Shown here: piece after piece, positions 21,299 through 30,391 of the stretch
Position numbering within the stretch: the stretch's first letter is position 1
Layout: the number at the start of each line of letters is the position of its first letter
DNA from: Diplodia intermedia
Lineage: Eukaryota > Ascomycota > Dothideomycetes > Botryosphaeriales > Botryosphaeriaceae
Direction: 5' to 3'
Assembly (NCBI GenBank): GCA_021495925.1
Contig: JAKEKT010000020.1
Location: 310,001-374,000, forward strand
Length of the DNA stretch: 64,000 nt
Notes under the pieces: generated by a model
Told to the model about the DNA's origin: nothing
The model's input: only the letters and a program-made list of their open reading frames with translations
The model's database searches: none
Made by a program: the position numbers and the translations under genes

Positions 21299-22948
21299 CG
21301 GTGGAGGGTTTCCTTTCCTTCTTCTTCGTGTTTTCTCAAGATTATACCTTAGCATGCTGCAAACAAGATGGGAGATGGACGGTTCGTGTATTAATTCGTC
21401 GGCTTTATTCTTCTTTACAACCTTTCGCTTTGAAATTGTGGTGGTGGTGGTGGTGTATGTGCCTGTCGTCGTCGTCAGAGGAGGAGGAGGAGTACTGGTC
21501 GTTGTTTGTTCATAGACCTGTTTTGTATCATGGAATCGTCGTCCCGAGTCTTGTCATCGGGGTGTTCTCTCACTCTCTCTCTCTCTCTTTTTTTTTTTTT
21601 TTTTGGCAATGTAATAGACTTACCTACTGATGAACTGACCTGCTTGAATGGATTTGACTACGGCTCCTACCTACTTTCTTGGCCGTTTTGAAGATGGTTA
21701 TGGTGGCATCTGGAATCGTAGGCACTACTGGTCATCTGCTATACACAGATACCGCATCATCATAGTTTATATATGCAGTTGAAGACAAGATTCGGACGTA
21801 ATATATGCGTGTTTTAAAACTTCACGTTTACATCTGGATCTTGTATTCAAACCAAAAACCCACGCATCCCATGGAGAAAGCTTCTATGAGGCTCACCTTG
21901 GCGTGGCAGCGCAGCCGTGGTGGTCACTTCCCGTTTCGACGATGGTGATGTATGGGATATTGAGCGTGGGTAGTCTGGTAGGTAGGTAGATATACTCGGG
22001 GTGAGGAGGCTCTGGCGAGCTCTCCGCATCCGCCAAGTGGATTCGGCGTGTGAGAAACGGGGATCGGAGGGGGTGGTGGAATTTTGTAGCCGTCCTTTTT
22101 GTATCAGCCTGGGTTACTGTTAGCTCGTTTTCTCAACGGACGAAGGAAGCTCCGTGAGTACATGGCTGGCCTGTGCTCGGTGATGCAGGAGGGGCTACGC
22201 TCTGGATGTATGCGCCGCGGACACTGACGGTTGCTTCGGTGTTGGATGGTGAGATGTGCTGCGAGCGAGTCCCCTGGTGTCCACGCACAGTTGCCTCTAA
22301 GTTACAGCCGAAGAGTGGAAATTCTTCAGTGGTATGGATGAAAGTAAAGGACGATCGATTAGTGGGTGCTATAGGTGGTGAGTGATGTGTGTACCAGCCA
22401 GTAGCAAACCACGCTAAGCCTAATCTATCGTGAAGCAAACAACCTGCTGTGGCCTGAACAGTGAGGCATTCCTGTCGGTGTGCCGGCCAAATATATAAAG
22501 TAGGATAATGGACGTTTCTAAAATATAAGAGATATAATTAGCTCTATAGTTGGCTGGAGATTGCTTCCTACGTCGATTGTTTTATGTGACCGGTCGGTGT
22601 TCGTGGAGGGTGTGTTTTCTACTATGTCTTTACTATTTTGGTGGTGGATCCCTGATCATATAAGTAAGATGGCTAGATGAGTAGGGACATGAATTTGAAT
22701 TGGTCATCAAAATGATTGCATGCGGCTATTAAGCGGATTTCGATACGTGGCTGCTTCTTTACTTAATGTTGCTGAAGTTTTCTGTCTATGTACGGCTTGG
22801 CTCCCAATTCAAAGGCCCCGGGTGAATATGATCGCCGAAGATACTGCCATATCCGGGCGGTTAAGATGGCATGCCAAAGAGAGGAGATTTAGGGCATGGA
22901 CTGCAGGTCATTTTGAAAGATTGTTTCATTGCAAAGGAGGCCAGACAC
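21299..22948. other. Convergent intergenic region, 1.65 kb, AT-richer
   Basis: Between the 3' ends of the DnaJ gene (+) and an MFS gene (-). It includes a (CT)n run leading into a 17-nt T run at about 21567-21604 and several AT-rich stretches near 22500-22560 and 22640-22720 that fit polyadenylation regions. Short frames here have no coding character. Confidence 0.5.
21567..21604 (+). repeat. CT microsatellite and poly-T tract
   Basis: A run of CT dinucleotides followed directly by an uninterrupted T tract, 270 bp after the DnaJ stop codon; simple sequence in the 3' flank, perhaps near transcription end. Confidence 0.8.
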
Positions 22949-24775
22949 TTAATCACCACTCTCGCGGGCCGTGTCTGGCCGACTCTCCTCTTTCAATGCT
23001 CTCCGCTTGCGCCACCCACCTCCCCAAACCTGCAGGGCGATGATAGGCAACCAACTAACGACGAAGATGATGCCGGCCATGAGCCCCCCGCTTCCGCTCA
23101 TGCCGATGCTCTCGATCATCTGCGGGAACCAGAACGGTCCGATAAAGCCCCACTAAATCGCAGCGGATGTCAGCAGGAGTTTTCTGATGTTGGAAGGGTG
23201 CGGAGGGAAGGAGAATTGAGGTGATGTGGGGTAAGTGTTTTCGGGGACTGACGGTGCTCCTGATCATGTTGACGAAAACGCCGATGCTGGACGACGACTC
23301 GGGATGGCAGTCGACGGCGTACGTGACCAAGACGGTGGTGATGATCTGGTTGCCGACGGAGGCGATGGCGAGGCCGACGATGGGCGTGACGTTCCAGTGC
23401 ATGGGGACGGCCTGCTGGGTGCGCACGCCGAAGACGACGAGGCCGACGATGGCGAGCAGGAAGCCGAACCACGACAGCCACAGGCGGTGCTCGGCGGGCG
23501 GGCGGAGGGCGGCGGGGTCGCGCTTGACGCGGCGGTTCATCCACACGTCGCTGAGCGGGCCGGCCATCTGCTCGCCCAGCACGGAGCCGACGATGATGCC
23601 GAGGAACTGCAGGCCGATCTGCTGCGGGTTGAGGGCGAACTTGGGCAGGAAGATCTGCGGGATCTCGACCGTCATGAAGACGCTGGCGAAGCCGAAGACG
23701 ACCGCGTACGACACGGTCGGCAGCAGCACCGACCGGAAGCGCGCGAGCGAGGCGGGCTGCACGAACTCCCACGCCCGCAGCGGCGTCGGGTCCAGCCGGT
23801 GCGTGAAGTTGAGGTACTCCTGCTTGAAGGCGCCGCCGCTGTGCCGCACCCCCTGCCGGATGTAGCGCGTCTCGGGCCCGAGGAAGAGGTAGCCGACGAA
23901 CTGGACGGCGTTGATCTGGGCGCCATGTCAGCCTCGTGTGTGTGGGACGCAGGGGGCGTCACTCACGATGGCGTAGATCCAGAAGATCCACCGGTATCCG
24001 ACGTGATACGCCACGAATCCCATGATGAAGGGGCCGGTGGGCGGGCCCAGCGTCACCATCAGGCTGCGGTCGTGGGGGTCAGCAGGCGGCGGGGGGGAAA
24101 AGGCGGCAGCACTCACGTCCAGACGCCCATGTGGCGGCCGCGGTCCTTCTTGAAGAAGGTCTCGACGACGACGCCGCTGCCGATGGCGATGGCGGGGCTG
24201 ATGAAGAAGGCCACGAGGCAGCGGCAGGCGGCCATGGCGGCGTAGCTGTGGCTGACGGCGCAGCCCACATTGCACACGGCGGCGCCCACGGTCGAGAGCA
24301 GCCAGACGGGGCGGCGGCCGTAGCGGTACGACACGGGCTTCCAGAACAGCGGCGCGTAGCCCAGCACGGCGATCTGCATCGACGTCAGGTAAGAGGCCCG
24401 CTGCAGCGAGCAGCCGAGGTCCTCGGAGATGGCCTCGAAGGCGGGGATGATGCCGGCCGCAATGAAGGTCGTCATCATGGCGTGGAAGGCCACGAGCACG
24501 AGGTTGGCGTTTTTCTGCTCACGGCCGTCAGCACCCATACAATTGAATAGCATACAGTACGTTACCTTCCAGCTTGGCCAGTTGTACGGGTCTGCCGGGT
24601 CCGCAGACGGCAACGGGTCCAGCGTCAGGGTGCCGTGCCTCTGCAGGAGGTACTCGCGATGCTCGGGCGCCAGGTGTGCGGCGCCATCGTCGAGCAGGGT
24701 CGAGTGGTGGGCCAATGCTTGCATGGCCTCTTTCCGATCCTCGCCAGCTTTTTCGTCGTCGACTGTGCCGGCCAT
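22949..24775 (-). CDS. MFS transporter, DHA1/FLR1-like
   Basis: Twelve-TM major-facilitator exporter, probably for drugs or small organic molecules at the plasma membrane. Exons 24775-24566, 24514-24117, 24063-23967, 23915-23253 and 23152-22949 join in phase to 523 residues. The soluble N-terminus ends in DPADPYNWPSWKK, the typical entry to TM1. Motif A is the variant YRYGRRPVWLLS; the motif C-like LGPPTGPFIMGF lies in TM5. The long central loop (LNFTHRLDPTPLRAWEF) separates the halves. The C-terminal exon supplies WGFIGPFWFPQMIESIG and VVSWLPIIALQVWGGGWRKR. The first intron (24515-24565, 51 nt) is a multiple of three without a stop, so an automatic prediction may read through it. No biosynthetic cluster surrounds it, so a cargo cannot be inferred. 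Confidence 0.93.
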
Positions 24776-25631
24776 GGCTGCGGGTTAAGTACGAAGTGAC
24801 TGCGGGAGCGTGTGGCAGGACGAGGTGTCTGTCCAGAGCAGAGGGTTTCAGGAGCCGGCAGATCCGCGACAGCAGCGCAGTGCGGAAGGCAGTTAAGAGA
24901 TATCACGGCTACCCACATGCCGCAGCTGCGATCCGGAAAGGAAGCTGTGGCACACGTTGTTCCCTGTCACAGATGACGACTGCATGGCGTGGGAGAAGCT
25001 TTGCGGCAGATCGCTCCCCGTTGCGGCTCCAGGTCCGGCAGTGATGGGCGTTTGGCGGGGAACTGGGGGTGGAGAGGCGAGTGCCGTTGCCCGTAGCCGA
25101 CGAGCATACACAGCACACGGTGACTGCGGGGAGCTTCCGCTTGTGGCTTCGGGGCCGAGGAGGCTGCCGGCGATAAAGAAGGGGCAGCCACTCTTCTCCG
25201 CCGTCTCAACGCCGTTGCGGAAAAGCGGTCTCAACGCCCCACAGTGAAGATCCAACGGCCCGCTCCGTGGACTCCTTTGTTTCACTTCTGGGTAAACCCT
25301 TTGCCCCTCGACCCCGGTTGGCTGTACGATCGTCGTTGTTACTTCCATCAAGCATGCTCCTCCCTTTCTTCCACTGTTGCCGCTGTAGAGCTGTTGCCTT
25401 GCTCCACGACTTCAACGGCACAGCCATGGACCGTCCGAACCATGGCATCCCTTTTCTACCGCCATTGTTGTCTGGGAAGGGATCCAACAGCTGCTCTTCC
25501 AATCCGTAGGGAGGGCAATAATTGGCGCACGCTGCTCAACAACTCATCCCTATGCCTATTTAACCGCTTTCTTTCCACTCTCTTCCATCTGTTCAAAGTC
25601 GTGACTTTGATTGGTTCGGCCCACAGCAGCC
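24776..25631. promoter_or_regulatory. Divergent promoter region (MFS transporter / unknown membrane protein)
   Basis: About 850 bp between oppositely oriented start codons. It must contain both promoters. A TATTTAA near 25557-25563 lies about 70 bp before the plus-strand ATG and could be its TATA element, followed by a CT-rich leader. No gene is supported within it. Confidence 0.55.
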
Positions 25632-27590
25632 ATGCATTTCGCACAATGGAGTTTGAATACACTGGCAGCCTTTTGGACTCTGCTAGTCCCCAAGGCTGAC
25701 GCAACGGCCCCCGTTGTCGAAGCATCCGTCAATGTCCGGGGCCACAATGTCCAGCTTGATCCTCGGTCTCCCGGCGCCGCCGAAACTGCCCCCATGTGCA
25801 ACGTCCCTGAGATGAATGGGGCCATCTTCACGGAAAAACTGAAGGACATCGACGACTGGATGCTGGGCATAATGCAGCGCTTCCGCGACAACCCGGGAAC
25901 CCACAAGACATTCTTCAGCTTCGTCCTGCAAACAAACTTTCCTACCTTGTTACCCAGCCATACGAGTTGCAACTTTGTCAACGACTGCGACGTGGGTCTC
26001 TCTTTCTCTCCCTCCCTCTCCCTCCCTCTCGGCGACGTAATTAATGGGCAACGCAGCCCGTCTCATGCGCCTTGTTCCGGGACATCCTGGAGGGCGAATC
26101 TCAAGAGAAGTACGAGCACGAACGAGCCATGGCCGTCTATGCAGCCACTGCGATAACCAACTTCCACAATTTCTATCGCTCCGTTGGCGAGGCCTTCGAA
26201 TCCGCGAGCAACCATATCAAGGGGTTGCTCGACGGCGTTTGGCACACATTCAGCTGGGACGACAACTATTACCTTAAGGATAAGAAGGCAAGGGAAAAGA
26301 AGGCGAGAATAACAAAAATCGCAATCGCTGTAGGATTACTCGTTATCCTGCTAGTGACAGCAGGAGTTGGGGCTTACGCCGAAACAATCGTGGCTGGGGC
26401 CGTTGGGACAGCGGTGAATGAAGCACAAAAAGGTATGAAACACGCAGTTGATGCAGTCAATGCAGCCAATTCCGCGGCTAGTGGAGCCTACTCAGGAACG
26501 ACTGCGATCTTCAGTGCTGTGGTTAAGGGGGGAGAAGGGTAAGTCGAATCTAACAAGACGGTACCTCTTCCGACACTGATGCATGAACAGTCGCTCGTGG
26601 CTCGACCACAAGGAAATCGAATTCAAACACGTATGGGAACTGGCGGCCGCGCAGGCGAAAGAAACGCTGAACAACGCAACACTGGCGTTGATGGAAGGGA
26701 AGCAAGATGACTCGTCGGGTGCAAACATCATTACGATCCTCAGGAATCAGTGGTTCTATCTTCCATTGGATGCTCAGCTCAAACCACGGCTGCAGCGGCT
26801 CATGAACAAGGAGATGCTTGCCAGCACCATCAACCTACTGTGGAGCTCAGGCACCACAAACGCCTGGATCGTCCGTTCCAAGGCCGTCCCGAATTGCAAG
26901 GAAGACGCCAGGATCCGTCCGGAGGCCCGGGTGTGCTTGGACAACGAGACGGACTGGACTTACTTTGTGGCCGGCACGGATAACTTCAAGGACAAGAAAG
27001 TGTCACTGCTGCACTTGCTCCCGGGATGGCAGTCGATGAGAGAGAAACCGGGCGAGTACGAGAACATCACAGTGGAGGAGGTTGTCGCATCATCTCTCAA
27101 ATGGTGGAGGCTGGTGGGCAACCATGGCTTCGACGCGGGCGCTCAACCGGCGGGCTTCAACGCCAGCCAAGTCTTGGGCCAACTCAACGACGTCGCCACC
27201 TCGGCAATCCACCTGCCCGTGTGCAACAACCCCGGCGGCGAGGCTCTCAGCAGCCTGAACGAGGAGGAGCAACTGAGCTTTCCATGCGTGTGCGCCAAAC
27301 AGGACGGCAGCCCTGATGATTTCTCGCCTCAAAGCGAGACGCTGGGGGTGCTCAAGACGTCAGGGCTGATCACACGGCCAAAGGTCTACGACCATTGCAA
27401 AAAGGCGATGGATTGCACCGGCAAGAAGGGCAACCCGTACAGGCTCGACTGCGGGGAGCAGGGCAGTCTCAGGGGGAAGAAGGTCGCCTCGGGGTGGTGT
27501 GAGAAGGAGACCTTCACTGCCTGGGGCTCACCGCCGAAGCACGACGAGCCGGGCAGGATCGACGACTGGTTGGACAATGATTGGGAGTAG
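25632..27590 (+). CDS. Signal-peptide and single-TM protein of unknown family
   Basis: Exons 25632-25991, 26057-26538 and 26591-27590 give 613 residues; I do not recognise the family. Residues 1-24 look like a signal peptide (hydrophobic stretch LNTLAAFWTLLVPKADA). A Cys-containing segment follows (SCNFVNDCD / PVSCALFRDIL across intron 1). A strongly basic stretch (KDKKAREKKARITK, about 194-207) precedes one clear membrane segment (about 207-228, IAIAVGLLVILLVTAGVGA). After it comes an Ala/Gly/Val-rich helix with small-residue spacing (about 229-275). The C-terminal 330 residues are soluble with about a dozen Cys, Trp-rich patches (LKWWRLVGNHGF) and NxT/NxS sequons, as in extracellular domains; they end in an acidic DDWLDNDWE. 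A secreted or surface role is inferred. It lies only 98 bp upstream of the FKBP2 ATG on the same strand. Confidence 0.82.
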
Positions 27591-27688
27591 GGCGGGCTTA
27601 GGACGGCATAGCTGTCACCGGGCGCTTAGCGGATGGCAAGCCCCCGCAGAACGTAGATAGCAACAACCAAACATCTCCGGCCACCACC

Positions 27689-28151
27689 ATGCGTTTCGCC
27701 CTCGCCCCCGCCCTCGCCGCCATGCTGCCGCTGGCCGTCGCCCTCGACAAGCCGCTCGACATCGAAGTCACGCACAGCGTCGAGTGCGCGCGCAAGACCG
27801 TCGCCGGCGACAAGGTCGACGTGCACTACCGCGGCACCCTCGCCCAGGACGGCACCGGTGCGTCCCCTCGGCCACGCGCCTGGCCCTGCCCCGCCCCCGC
27901 TGACCCGGCCAGAGTTCGACGCCTCGTACAACCGCGGCCAGCCGCTCGCCTTCACCGTCGGCAAGGGCATGGTCATCAAGGGCTGGGACCAGGGCCTGCT
28001 CGACATGTGCATTGGCGAGAAGCGCAAGCTCACCATCCAGCCCGAGTGGGCCTACGGCTCCCGCGGCGTGGGCCCCATCCCGCCCGACAGCGTGCTGGTC
28101 TTCGAGACGGAGCTCGTCAAGATCAACGGCGCCGCCCGGGACGAGCTGTGA
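27689..28151 (+). CDS. FPR2: FKBP-type peptidyl-prolyl isomerase, ER-lumenal (FKBP2 class)
   Basis: Proline cis-trans isomerase acting on proteins folding in the ER; binds FK506/rapamycin in the family. Two exons, 27689-27857 and 27913-28151, encode 135 residues, normal for FKBP2. Residues 1-19 are a signal peptide (MRFALAPALAAMLPLAVAL). The single FKBP domain shows GDKVDVHYRGTL, EFDASYNRGQPLAFTVG, GMVIKGWDQGLLDMCIGEKR, AYGSRGVGPIPPDSVLVFE. The C-terminus is RDEL, an HDEL/KDEL-like retrieval signal that supports residence in the ER lumen. The intron splits the Glu codon before FDASYN. The stop is only about 50 bp from the stop of the convergent minus-strand gene. Confidence 0.96.
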
Positions 28152-28200
28152 AGGGTCCGTAGTTGAATTGATGAATGCCATTGTGCCTAGCCTGTGTGTC

Positions 28201-28731
28201 CTAGTCGCCGTGCGATGCTGCCTCTTCCAGCGCCACCACGGCATTGTCCAGCTCCCTGATCCTCTGCCCCACCCGCCGCTTGACCTCCTCTCCGACCTCC
28301 CTGTTCTCCCCGCCAACCGCCGCCTCGTACGCCGCCTTCAGCTCGTCGAGCGCCTCCCTCGCCGCGGCCCGGTCGTCGGCGGCGTAGACCGTGTTGCCCT
28401 CGGTCTCCTCGACTGCGATCTCGAATTCGTCCTTGGCCGTTGCGTAGCTATGTGGCGTCAGTCCAGTGCGCCGTCGGGCTGATGGAGCGCCGTGGACGTA
28501 CAGGTCTTGGATCTCGTCAATCTTCTCGTCTGCGATGCGCTTGCTGCTGAAGTAACGGGCGTGCTCGCTGACGATGCTTGCTGGCCGGCACGACACCCGC
28601 GTGGACGGCGCCGCCCTCAATGCCGTCGAAATGCCAGCTCTGGCGTTGTGCGGGCGCACCGCCGTGGCAAAGGCCTGGCGTGCCTGGCGTGCCTGGCGTG
28701 CGCAAGTACGCGAAGCCGTGCGGAAGGACAT
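28201..28731 (-). CDS. Small conserved protein with a mitochondrial-type presequence
   Basis: Exons 28731-28502 and 28447-28201 give 158 residues. The first 60 residues are rich in Arg, Ser and Ala and lack acidic residues (MSFRTASRTCARQARQARQA...), as expected for a mitochondrial targeting sequence, which ends around YFSSKR. The mature part is a charged, helical segment: EFEIAVEETEGNTVYAADDRAAA, LDELKAAYEAAV, VKRRVGQRIRELDNAVVALEEAA. I know proteins of this pattern only as conserved hypothetical proteins. The 54-nt intron (GTACGT...CATAG) is a multiple of three with no stop, so the unspliced frame (176 residues) is also open; the spliced form gives the continuous DLYATAKDEFEIA. The presequence contains a 9-bp tandem repeat encoding RQA units (28676-28702). 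Confidence 0.82.
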   Translation of the reverse strand: MSFRTASRTCARQARQARQAFATAVRPHNARAGISTALRAAPSTRVSCRPASIVSEHARYFSSKRIADEKIDEIQDLYVHGAPSARRRTGLTPHSYATAKDEFEIAVEETEGNTVYAADDRAAAREALDELKAAYEAAVGGENREVGEEVKRRVGQRIRELDNAVVALEEAASHGD

Positions 28732-28882
28732 GGTGGGCGTTGGTTGATCAAAAGACAGACAACAAACGCAGCTCGATGACGGCGTTGCAGCACGAGTCAG
28801 GCGGCGACGGGGTCCCTGCATGAAATCATGGCCGCCATCCCGCAACAACACATGTCACCCACACCCCACCCAGCCCCGCGCC
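28732..28882. promoter_or_regulatory. Compact bidirectional promoter
   Basis: Only 151 bp separate the start codons of the mitochondrial-type protein (-) and the IRC21-like gene (+), so both promoters share this stretch. If the upstream in-frame ATG at 28820 is used for the plus-strand gene, the gap is only 88 bp. Confidence 0.6.
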
Positions 28883-29983
28883 ATGCTCCTCGGTATCTCC
28901 GCGCTCCTCATCTCCGCCACCTTCCTGCTGTACAGCCATCCGCCGCGGACATGGCTGCAGGTTTTCAGATCGTGGAGTCAAAGGGGGCTCGCCGCCCCTC
29001 CCAAGCCCGACTGCATCCCAGATGATCCGAAGCCGAGCCAGCTCACTTCGGATTCTTCACAGAAATCCCCCCCGCCGCCTGCCGCAGACGAGCGCAAGCC
29101 TCCCGTGACCATACAAGTCCCGCGCTTAGACGAGACGCCCTCCGGAGACAGCGAGTCGGCGCAAACAACCCCCAAAGCCACCACCTTTCCGCCCGTTCCG
29201 ACCTTCACAGTCGCCGACGGTAACGACGACGAAGACGATGAAGACGACAACCTGCCCCCGCCCTCCTTCCCTGCCATGAACTCAGCGCAGCGCGCCTCCG
29301 GTCCCTCGCTCGCTCCTCCCGCCCCCAAGGCGCCGCCGAAGCTGAAGCCGCTGCCGACCCAGCCGCCCGCAGCCGCAGCGCTCATGCCGCCTCCGCCCGC
29401 CCCCCAACCACTACAACAGCAGCGCGCAGGCGGACTCATGCCGCCGCCGCGCATGCCCGCGAGCTCTCTACGCACCGGACCATCCGGCCCGCTACCGAAC
29501 AGAGGACCGCCCGGAGGCGGCGGCGGCGGTTCTTCAAACAGCCTGGGACTGCCCATGGCGGCGCCGGTCAAGACGCCGAACCCGCGCGCCAAGGTGTCGC
29601 TGACGCCGGGCCACTCGCCGCTGGACTGGGCGGCGCTGGTCAAGTCGAGCGCGAACCTGTCGGGCGTCGGGTCGCTGCGGCGCGTGGCGCCGTCGGAGCT
29701 GAAGCGGTACAACGGCCGCAAGAACCGGCAGACGGGCGAGACGATGCCGGCGTGGAGCGCGTACCAGGGCAAGGTGTACAACATCACGCCGTACCTGCCG
29801 TACCACCCCGGCGGCGAGGGCGAGCTGCGCCGCGCGGCGGGCAAGGACGGCGAGAAGCTGTTCAACGAGGTGCATCCGTGGGTGAACTGGGACAATATGC
29901 TGAGCGAATGCGTGGTGGGGATTCTGGTGCCCGAACACAGCGTGGGGGAGCCTGCTACGAGCAGATTGGATGACATGGATTGA
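28883..29983 (+). CDS. Cytochrome b5-fold heme-binding protein, IRC21-like
   Basis: Single-exon gene, 366 residues from ATG 28883 (387 from ATG 28820). I prefer 28883 because it begins directly with a hydrophobic anchor (MLLGISALLISATFLLY). A long Pro/Ser/Ala-rich disordered region follows (about 35-230), including acidic DDEDDEDDN and Pro runs. The C-terminal domain is cytochrome b5-like: YQGKVYNITPYLPYHPGGEGEL with the heme-ligand His in HPGG, and the second His in NEVHPWVNWDNMLSECVVGILV. The HPWVN...LL..C.VG ending is typical of the IRC21 / fungal b5-reductase-associated group. Probably ER-anchored, supplying electrons or binding sterol/heme; the partner is unknown. Spacing of both His ligands looks normal. 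Confidence 0.9.
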   Translation: MLLGISALLISATFLLYSHPPRTWLQVFRSWSQRGLAAPPKPDCIPDDPKPSQLTSDSSQKSPPPPAADERKPPVTIQVPRLDETPSGDSESAQTTPKATTFPPVPTFTVADGNDDEDDEDDNLPPPSFPAMNSAQRASGPSLAPPAPKAPPKLKPLPTQPPAAAALMPPPPAPQPLQQQRAGGLMPPPRMPASSLRTGPSGPLPNRGPPGGGGGGSSNSLGLPMAAPVKTPNPRAKVSLTPGHSPLDWAALVKSSANLSGVGSLRRVAPSELKRYNGRKNRQTGETMPAWSAYQGKVYNITPYLPYHPGGEGELRRAAGKDGEKLFNEVHPWVNWDNMLSECVVGILVPEHSVGEPATSRLDDMD

Positions 29984-30391
29984 GCATCGTAGAGATGATT
30001 TTGCGAGGAGGGATTCTGCCTTGATACCCCAGCTAGGATCTCGTAACAGCCTTAGAGAATCGGAAATAGTAGAGAATCTCAAATAAACGGTAGAGGATTT
30101 CAAATGAATGGTATATGCGATTGCCTGATCGGGAAGCATTATTAAGCTCAAATCGCGGATCCCGTGACAGCGCATCCTTATCGCGCGCGTCTCTCTGCCT
30201 GGAGCTCTGACAACTCCCACACCCGCGTCGGTCCCCACGCGACCTTCGAACACTCGACAACCTCACACACAGCCCGCTCACACCGACCATTGAGCGGCGC
30301 CAATGCGCAGCCACTGATCGCTCGTCAATTAGTGGTCACCGTCAATTACCCTTCCGACCGCCCAAAGTCATCACTCACCCGCCCACAAAAA
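29984..30391. other. Intergenic between IRC21-like gene and NBS1
   Basis: About 400 bp with the 3' flank of the b5-like gene, an imperfect 21-bp tandem repeat (separate entry), and the NBS1 promoter/leader. No gene. Confidence 0.5.
30052..30110 (+). repeat. Imperfect 21-bp tandem repeat
   Basis: Two 21-bp units, GTAGAGAATCTCAAATAAAC-G (30069-30089) and GTAGAGGATTTCAAATGAAT-G (30090-30110), preceded by a degenerate partial copy (30052-30068, TTAGAGAATCGGAAATA). It sits 70-130 bp after a stop codon and 280 bp before the NBS1 ATG. Confidence 0.65.

Noticed and set aside
19679..21355. 558-codon minus-strand open frame antisense to the DnaJ gene
   Set aside because: Leu/Arg/Pro/His-rich translation is the expected shadow of GC-rich plus-strand codons; the plus strand carries a clear J domain with proper introns.
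23235..24245. 336-codon plus-strand frame over the DHA1-like MFS gene
   Set aside because: Asp/Gly/Val/Arg-rich shadow frame; it crosses all the MFS introns without regard to them.
22949..27590. MFS transporter plus neighbouring unknown gene as part of a secondary-metabolite cluster
   Set aside because: No polyketide synthase, NRPS, terpene cyclase or tailoring enzyme lies in the window around it; ERG9 is primary sterol metabolism.
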